Assembly (NCBI GenBank): GCA_025738555.1
Contig: JAOVFP010000010.1
Location: 2,418,001-2,482,000, forward strand
DNA length: 64,000 nucleotides
Direction of reading: 5' to 3'
DNA from: Cyathus striatus
Lineage: Eukaryota > Basidiomycota > Agaricomycetes > Agaricales > Nidulariaceae
The notes under the pieces: model-generated
What the model saw: only the letters and a program-made list of their open reading frames with translations
Database searches by the model: none
What the model was told of the DNA's origin: nothing
In this document: positions 58,347-64,000 of the stretch, one piece after another
Position numbering within the stretch: position 1 is the stretch's first letter
Layout of the letters: the number at the start of each line of letters is the position of its first letter
Position numbers and translations under genes: made by a program

Positions 58347-61051
58347 ATGAAGTCTCTCTTTGCTCAGCTAGTGCTTGCGTTGGCGCTTTCACGCCCTCAT
58401 CCTGCCTCTGGTGCGACATTGCGTTCTAGAGCTAACAAAGTGAACGCTGTTACGCTCGATATTGTAAACGCGAACCTTGCCCCTGACGGCTTCATGAGAA
58501 GTACGTCTTCCTATTAATAGAGATTTTTATTCATTTAAATTTATATCCTATGATTTACAGGCACAGTGGTAGCGAACGGAGCGTATGTTCTTGGCCATTG
58601 TCTCAAATAATGCAAACATTTAGCTATGCGTATTAGATATCCTGGACCACTCATTACCGCAACGAAGGGTGACACTCTTCAGGTTACTGTTAATAACAAA
58701 CTGGTAAAACACTCTCCACGTTGGGGCAATGCTCTAAATTTAGCTAACATACGCATCATAATCAGAACGATCCCACAATGCGCCAGAGCACTAGTCTTGT
58801 TCGTATAAATATGTTAGTTAAAAGTCTGCTTGCTTATATGCTCTCATACAGGACTTTGACGGCATTTTTGTCAAAACCAATGACTCATTCAACGAAGGCA
58901 CACCATTTGTTACAACATGTCCGCTTGGACCGAATGGTACTTTCACACATACTTTGCCTCTCGGAGACCAAACTGGCACCTTCTGGTACCATAGGTAAGA
59001 CAAACATTCTACTCTAAATAGAACAATGCTTGAAGCTAACATACAAAAGTCAACTGAGCGTTCAATATGTCGATGTACGCAATGTTCTTTACACTTACCT
59101 TCTAGTCCTCAACTTTGTTGACAGGGACTTCGCGGGCCTTTGGTTATTTACGGTTAGTAGCTGACATCGATCTCCGTACCGTTCGTCATGTTTATGGCCA
59201 TTCTAGATCCTGATGACCCCTTAAAAGATATGTATGATGTTGATGATGAAACGACGGTATGAATCTGGTTGTGTTATTTAGTGTTCTCAGGTGCTAACTA
59301 TATGCCTTAAGATATGGCAAGTAGGCGACTGGTGGCACAACTCCACACTTCCCCTCTTAGACGGATATGTTGCGACGGGAGTTGTACCAGTATCTGACTC
59401 TGGTACCTTTAATGGTGCAGGAAGATTCAACGGTGGTCCAGAAGTCCCATTCTTCGTCCAAGACGTTCAACCCGGAAAGCGCTACCGTTTCAGAATCATC
59501 AATACCTCCGCCAGGAATGTCTTCACCATGTCTGTTGACAATCACAATCTTAGTCAGTCGTTTCATCTATCCTTTGATGGTAAACTGACGTGATGTCGAC
59601 AGCGATTATCGAGGCGGATGGTGTTGCTACAAAGCCCATGACTGTTGATACGATTGAGATTCTTGCTGGCCAACGTTACTCCGTTGTGGTATGCCGCGAT
59701 GTGCGCTTTTTCCACGACGACGAGTGATTGATAAGGCGTACAGCTTACAGCCGACCAACCGGTTGCAAATTATTGGATCAACGCTCCGTTTGTTGGAGGA
59801 TCTCCTTCCAAGAACCTCAACCGTATGTAATAAATTATTTGAAACTGATAACATACTAAGATTCGAATCGCAGAGAATGCTACCTTATCGCGAGCCGTAT
59901 TGCGCTATGCTGGAGCCTCAGCTGCAGATCCGACGACCCCAATGACCACTGGGCCTGAGAACCCCAATGCCTTAATCGAGGCCAATCTTAGAGTACGTAT
60001 CACCGACTCCAGATGTCCCCATATTAACGTATCAATCAACAGCCACTTGTTGCTGAAAGGGTAAATCAATCACCTCTGTAACAGAAAGCCAAAAGGTTAA
60101 CCATTTTACTAGCCCCCTCCACCTGATATCAATATTACCCTCAACGTGGTAGTGGTAAGTCTTCTGTGTAATCGCGCATTTGCCTGTCTAATTACTTATT
60201 GGCCGATCACCCGTGTTCAGACTGATGGGAAGGCTCAATGGAACGTTAACAACGTCTCTTACGTTGCGCCAACGACTCCCACTTTGGTCCAGATTTTAAA
60301 CGGGGCAAATAGCTCCTCAGACTTCAACATCACAGAAAATACGTTCGTACTTCCCCGTAATAAAGTCATTCAAGTTGACTTCCCCCCAAAGTAAGTGACA
60401 TGTCTTTCTATAATGTTCCGGCGTGTTCATTGAACGGCTTTTAGTGATGATGATGAAGCTCATCGTGCGTGTCTTAAAGTCCCTTTAAAAAATCCCAAAG
60501 AATACTAACCCTAGCACACGGTGTAGCCTTCCACTTGCACGGAGTATGTTTTATCCCGCATTTTCCCTCAATTACCGGACTTACGGGCTGCATAGAACAA
60601 TTTCTGGGTCATAAAATCGAACAGCTCTTCAGAAATTAACGAAGTCGATCCAATCCGTCGAGACGTAAATCACCTACCTGCCTTAGAAAGTACAAAGTAC
60701 CAACTCTTATATTTTACCCAGGTATCTGGAGTCGGCGCAGCAGGAACAACACTAAGATTTGTCACGGACAACGCAGGTTAGCACTTAATCATCCTTCGAC
60801 CTCGATCTCTTCTCACAGCCAAGTAGGGCCTTGGTTCTTCCATTGTCACATATTCTGGCACATGCAAGCTGGGCTGGCGACGGTGATGGCATCGGGAATG
60901 GACACCATTCGTCAAGACACCAATGTGACACCCCAGTGGGAACAGCTCTGCCCAGCTGTACGTACTTTTTTTCTCGCATTCGTAACGGGCGGCAGCTCAT
61001 TGTCACACCCACATAATGCAGTATCAGGCACTCCCTCCCGATTTGCAGTAG
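58347..61051 (+). CDS. laccase-family multicopper oxidase homologue with altered copper sites
   Basis: A secreted three-cupredoxin protein. The signal peptide is MKSLFAQLVLALALSRPHPA, then NAVTLDIVNANLAPDGFMR, NGAYPGPLITATKGDTLQVT and NDPTMRQSTSL. At the position of HWHG the gene reads DFDG (first residues after the intron ending about 58850). The second motif is WYHSQLSVQYVDGLRG, where laccases have WYHSHLSTQYCDGLRG. Domain 2 is QVGDWWHNSTLPLLDGY, VQDVQPGKRYRFRIINTS and TVDTIEILAGQRYSVV. The third motif reads GVAFHLHG, lacking the usual HP before FHLHG. The fourth is GPWFFHCHIFWHMQAGLATV, keeping HCH and the second His but with Phe for Asp. It ends QLCPAYQALPPDLQ at TAG 61049-61051. About 14 exons join in frame, so the protein is probably made, but classical laccase activity is doubtful. 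Length ~520 aa is normal. Confidence 0.85.
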
Positions 61052-61553
61052 TTCGCAGTTTAAATCAGGGGAATTTCCCCTCTCCGACCGACTAATGGAC
61101 TTTGTAACTATTTATAAATGTAATTCTACCCACGAGATGTATCTAAAGATATCGTATATGTGTGACCAGTTCTACCAAATGTTTGTTTTTCCCTACTTTT
61201 ACGGCCGCCGCCTAAGGAAACGCTGGATAATATTGTTCAGCAAGATAAATCTATCTACGACATGCAGTTCTATACGATACAAAATGAAATACTGTAATTA
61301 CTTTTATGACAAATGATAAGTGAAGAACCGTGCTCCGTATAAATAGTAAGGTATGCGGGGGTACAAAAAAAATGGAAGAGAAAGACAACTGAATACATCA
61401 AGTCCTAGCCGTGCCAGAGAGTTGGTTTAACGCAGGGTCATACACATTCATGCCTTCGTGAGAATACTCAGTGCCAAATCAGAAAGGGTCAGTGAAACCC
61501 ACTCACTGCTCTGCATCGTGACATTACCAGATGAAGGACCTGTGGTGAAACAA
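61052..61553. other. convergent intergenic region
   Basis: Between the 3' ends of the laccase-like gene and the regulator gene. AT-rich, with a poly-A run near 61370; no gene recognised. Confidence 0.45.
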
Positions 61554-64000
61554 TCAGATAAAGAACCCTAAGGGATCAGCAGAAAGAAATTTAAGCCAAC
61601 CTTGTGGGTTCTGTAACGAGTCCATTACAGGTTCTTCCACCCCGTCCTCGTCCTCGTTCGCCAGCGCCTGCCGTGACATACTATCCCCCATCATATTGCC
61701 TCCTGTAGATGTCGGTGCGGGATGATACATCATGACAGTCTGCTGCATGTCCACAGTGCTCGCCTGACCCATCTTTCCAGGCGGACGACCTTCCACGCGG
61801 CGTACGAATTCCCCCCAGCACGCACGCTCGTCTGACCCCATAGCCTCGAACTGCTCTCGTAAGCTAGGGTGCGCTTTTCTCCACACTGCGCGGTGCCGAC
61901 ACACAGTGCTCTTGACGTATCTGCTGCCAAAGACGCGCTCAAAGGCTGTACGCTGAGTCATACTGGAGCCTGAGGGCGACTGCGCAATCAGCGCGTCCAT
62001 GGCGAGAAATCCAGCGGAGAGCTCGGACACGGTGTAGTCGTTCGGCCAGCGTTTTAGTGGTGGGTGAGGATGATAAGGTATAGGCGGCGCGCTTGTAGGT
62101 GGATTTGTTAAGTACGGGGGGAGTGGTGTAGTCGAGGGGGATGTGCCGTTGTAAAACGACTGAGGGGCCTGGTATATGTAATCCTGGTGAGAATGTTGGT
62201 GGGTATGTTGATTGGATTGTTGCTGGTGCACGGGCTGCTGTTGCTGAGGCCGCTGCTGGGTATGTTGTTGTTGCTGTTGCTGGTGTTGTTGGGTATGTTG
62301 GGTATGCTGTTGCTGTTGCTGTTGCTGTTGTGGGTGAGGCTGAGGGTGTTGGTGCGGGTGTTGTTGAGGGTGTTGTTGGGTATGCTGTGAATTGGTATCC
62401 GTTGAAGAAACTTGGGTCGCGGAAGACGACGGACCAGCTACTGGTGTCGACGAAGTCGGTGTCGCCACGCCATTGGTGGTAATTCCATTATGAACATTAT
62501 AGTAGTTTTCTGTGACGTGGACCTTCAGGGGATGGGGAGCGTCGTTGTTCTCCATAGCAGGCCGCTTTAACGATGAAGGTTTGGGGGGCGACGTGTCATC
62601 CCGACTGCGCTTCCTCATGGGCGGCGACATAGTAGGTTTTGACAGCGCTCCATCAAGACCAGAAGAACTCGGTGCAGTAGAAGGGCGGTGCAGCGGCTTT
62701 ACTTGCATGTCTACCTCCTCCTCGAGGCCCATGCACTCAGCTTCATTCAGACCTTCCAAGAGGTTTTTCCGGATACGGTAGAGAAGCCTCTGTTGGGTCT
62801 CCACGAGACGAACCGTAGATATAGTGTGCTGCTCCCATTTTCCAGACTGTGGGATATACGTGTCCAAATACGACGACGAGCTAAGACCAAGCTCGTTCGT
62901 GAGTGAGCCAAGGCGAGAGAGCTGGAAGTACGGAAAAGCTCGAATCGACTGCTGTAGCCTTATTGGTTCCATGTTGGCCTACGCAGTGCCATTAGTTCTA
63001 TTTCGATAACATAGAAGAATGACATATAAGGTATGAAGTACGGAGCGGGACAAATCACAACCAATCGTATTGGTGCTAACTAGGGATAACCATAGGATAT
63101 TTTCGACGTAACACACCTTGTACCAGAAGATGATTGTCACAGATCTGTTGAACTCCTCTAACTGCCTTTGTATATCCTAAGCCCATGATCAATGGGGCAT
63201 TCTAGGACACTTCTAACGGAAGTATTACCTGGTCAGAAGAATCTGGTAGGTTGCGACCAGAAGAGATAGGCATTGTAGTCGCCGAACTTAGCGAGCTCAT
63301 GTATGGCTCCATCACCTGTCCATGTCCATTGACATTCATTGCGGGGATGAACAGCCCAGACCGTCGAACGGATTGACAACAAAGCTGTAGTCTATAAAAG
63401 TCAAATAATTATCCATATGCAATAGTTCATAGGGGCACACCTCAAACACTGAAGTCGTAGACACTGGTCTCTGATCCTGAGCGATGTACCTGGGTTTCGC
63501 GGACGGGGATGGATGGCTGATAAGAAGGGACCCATCGGTGAGACCCGGAAGGTCCGCCTTCGACGTGGGACCATGTCGCAGGCTGCAGCTAAACATACCA
63601 CAACAGAGACCGGCCGGCCGATTCAACCCCCGTCCGTGGCCGCGGGGACGCCTGGTCAGTGGTCCTCCACCTCAACGTGGTTCACCTCCATTCGAAACCA
63701 TAACATTAGTATACAAGTATAGAATAAGTACAGTAGGATTACGGGTTACATGATATTCCGAATAATCTCTGCTCTTGCCCACTCACCGACGCGAGACATA
63801 TCCTCGCCAGCAATCGCTCTCCACACAAGCAATCTGCTCGTCAATGAATCCCAGCTTTTAGGTTTAACATGCATCCCCATCGCAGCACGCCACAACATCT
63901 CCACTGAGCTGCCCCACAGCTGCAGGTGGTCCTCAACAAGTGGCAGCTCATGAAGTCCATGGGCCCGGTGTGGAGGACAGGGAAGAAGACCACTTCTAAC
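61554..64000 (-). CDS. Gln/His/Pro-rich probable nuclear regulator (5' end outside window)
   Basis: The gene runs leftward and its start lies beyond the right edge. Exon pieces on the reverse strand: LPCPPHRAHGLHELPLVEDH and VKPKSWDSLTSRLLVWRAIA (63990-63790); RPVSTTSVFE before a GTGTGC donor (about 63442); SGLFIPAMNVNGHGQVMEPY (63370-63230); DIQRQLEEFNRSVTIIFWYK (about 63180-63118). The last exon from 62980 gives ANMEPIRLQQSIRAFPYFQL, STVRLVETQQRLLYRIRKNL, long Gln/His tracts (62200-62390), and a conserved-looking block KRWPNDYTVSELSAGFLAMD, FGSRYVKSTVCRHRAVWRKA near 62050-61860. It stops at 61554. I do not recognise a named DNA-binding domain. The basic patch KRSRDD and low-complexity tracts suggest a nuclear transcription-related protein. 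Confidence 0.65.

Noticed and set aside
62141..62482. plus-strand Val/Ala/Gly/Leu-rich ORFs
   Set aside because: Antisense readings of the Gln/His tract in the regulator gene.

Overview
The window looks like nuclear DNA of a mushroom-forming basidiomycete (Agaricomycetes). Protein genes are broken by many ~45-70 nt GT-AG introns. There is a class I-type hydrophobin, a DUF6533-type membrane protein, two genes of a lineage-typical multi-pass membrane family, basidiomycete-type P450s, a U6 snRNA gene and a laccase-like multicopper oxidase. All exon structures here were read by eye, without transcripts or database searches.

Layout. 1-5.0 kb: AT-rich, gene-poor DNA with a hAT transposase relic, a PIF/Harbinger-type MITE (1215-1655, TTA target duplication) and a long-TIR Mutator-like element (3834-4910, 9-bp duplication). 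5.1-9.3 kb (-): inositol polyphosphate 5-phosphatase with a Pro-rich N-terminus and WD40 region. 10.0-11.9 kb: tandem array of ~200-bp modules, each with a ~53-nt core bounded by splice-site-like sequence. 13.1-17.2 kb (-): NB-ARC/TPR NLR-like gene with 17 near-identical 42-aa TPR repeats and a decayed 18th. 17.9-22.1 kb: a second copy of the phosphatase 5' part, its upstream DNA and the module array, with an internal deletion, so the NLR lies between two copies of one duplication. This copy ends in a truncated Ca2+/H+ exchanger pseudogene (22.1-22.7 kb).

23.1 kb: U6 snRNA. 24.1-24.6 kb (-): hydrophobin with all eight Cys but an apparent 1-nt frameshift. 26.4-29.3 kb (+): MCH1-like MFS transporter with one ~640-nt first intron. 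29.7-32.1 kb: a second, unrelated degenerate repeat array with intron-like modules.

32.8-61.1 kb is the accessory-metabolism-like part: DUF6533 protein (+), P450 (+, with a Tc1/mariner-type MITE in an intron), two paralogous multi-pass membrane proteins (+), a second P450 (-), an unrecognised gene (-), a UbiA-superfamily prenyltransferase or terpene cyclase (+), an intact 2-isopropylmalate synthase (-), a DHA1-type MFS exporter (+) and a laccase-family protein whose copper-ligand motifs are substituted. P450s, a UbiA enzyme, an exporter and an MCO homologue together suggest a possible terpenoid or meroterpenoid cluster; this is inferred from content and order only. The window ends inside a Gln/His/Pro-rich probable nuclear regulator (61.6-64 kb, -).
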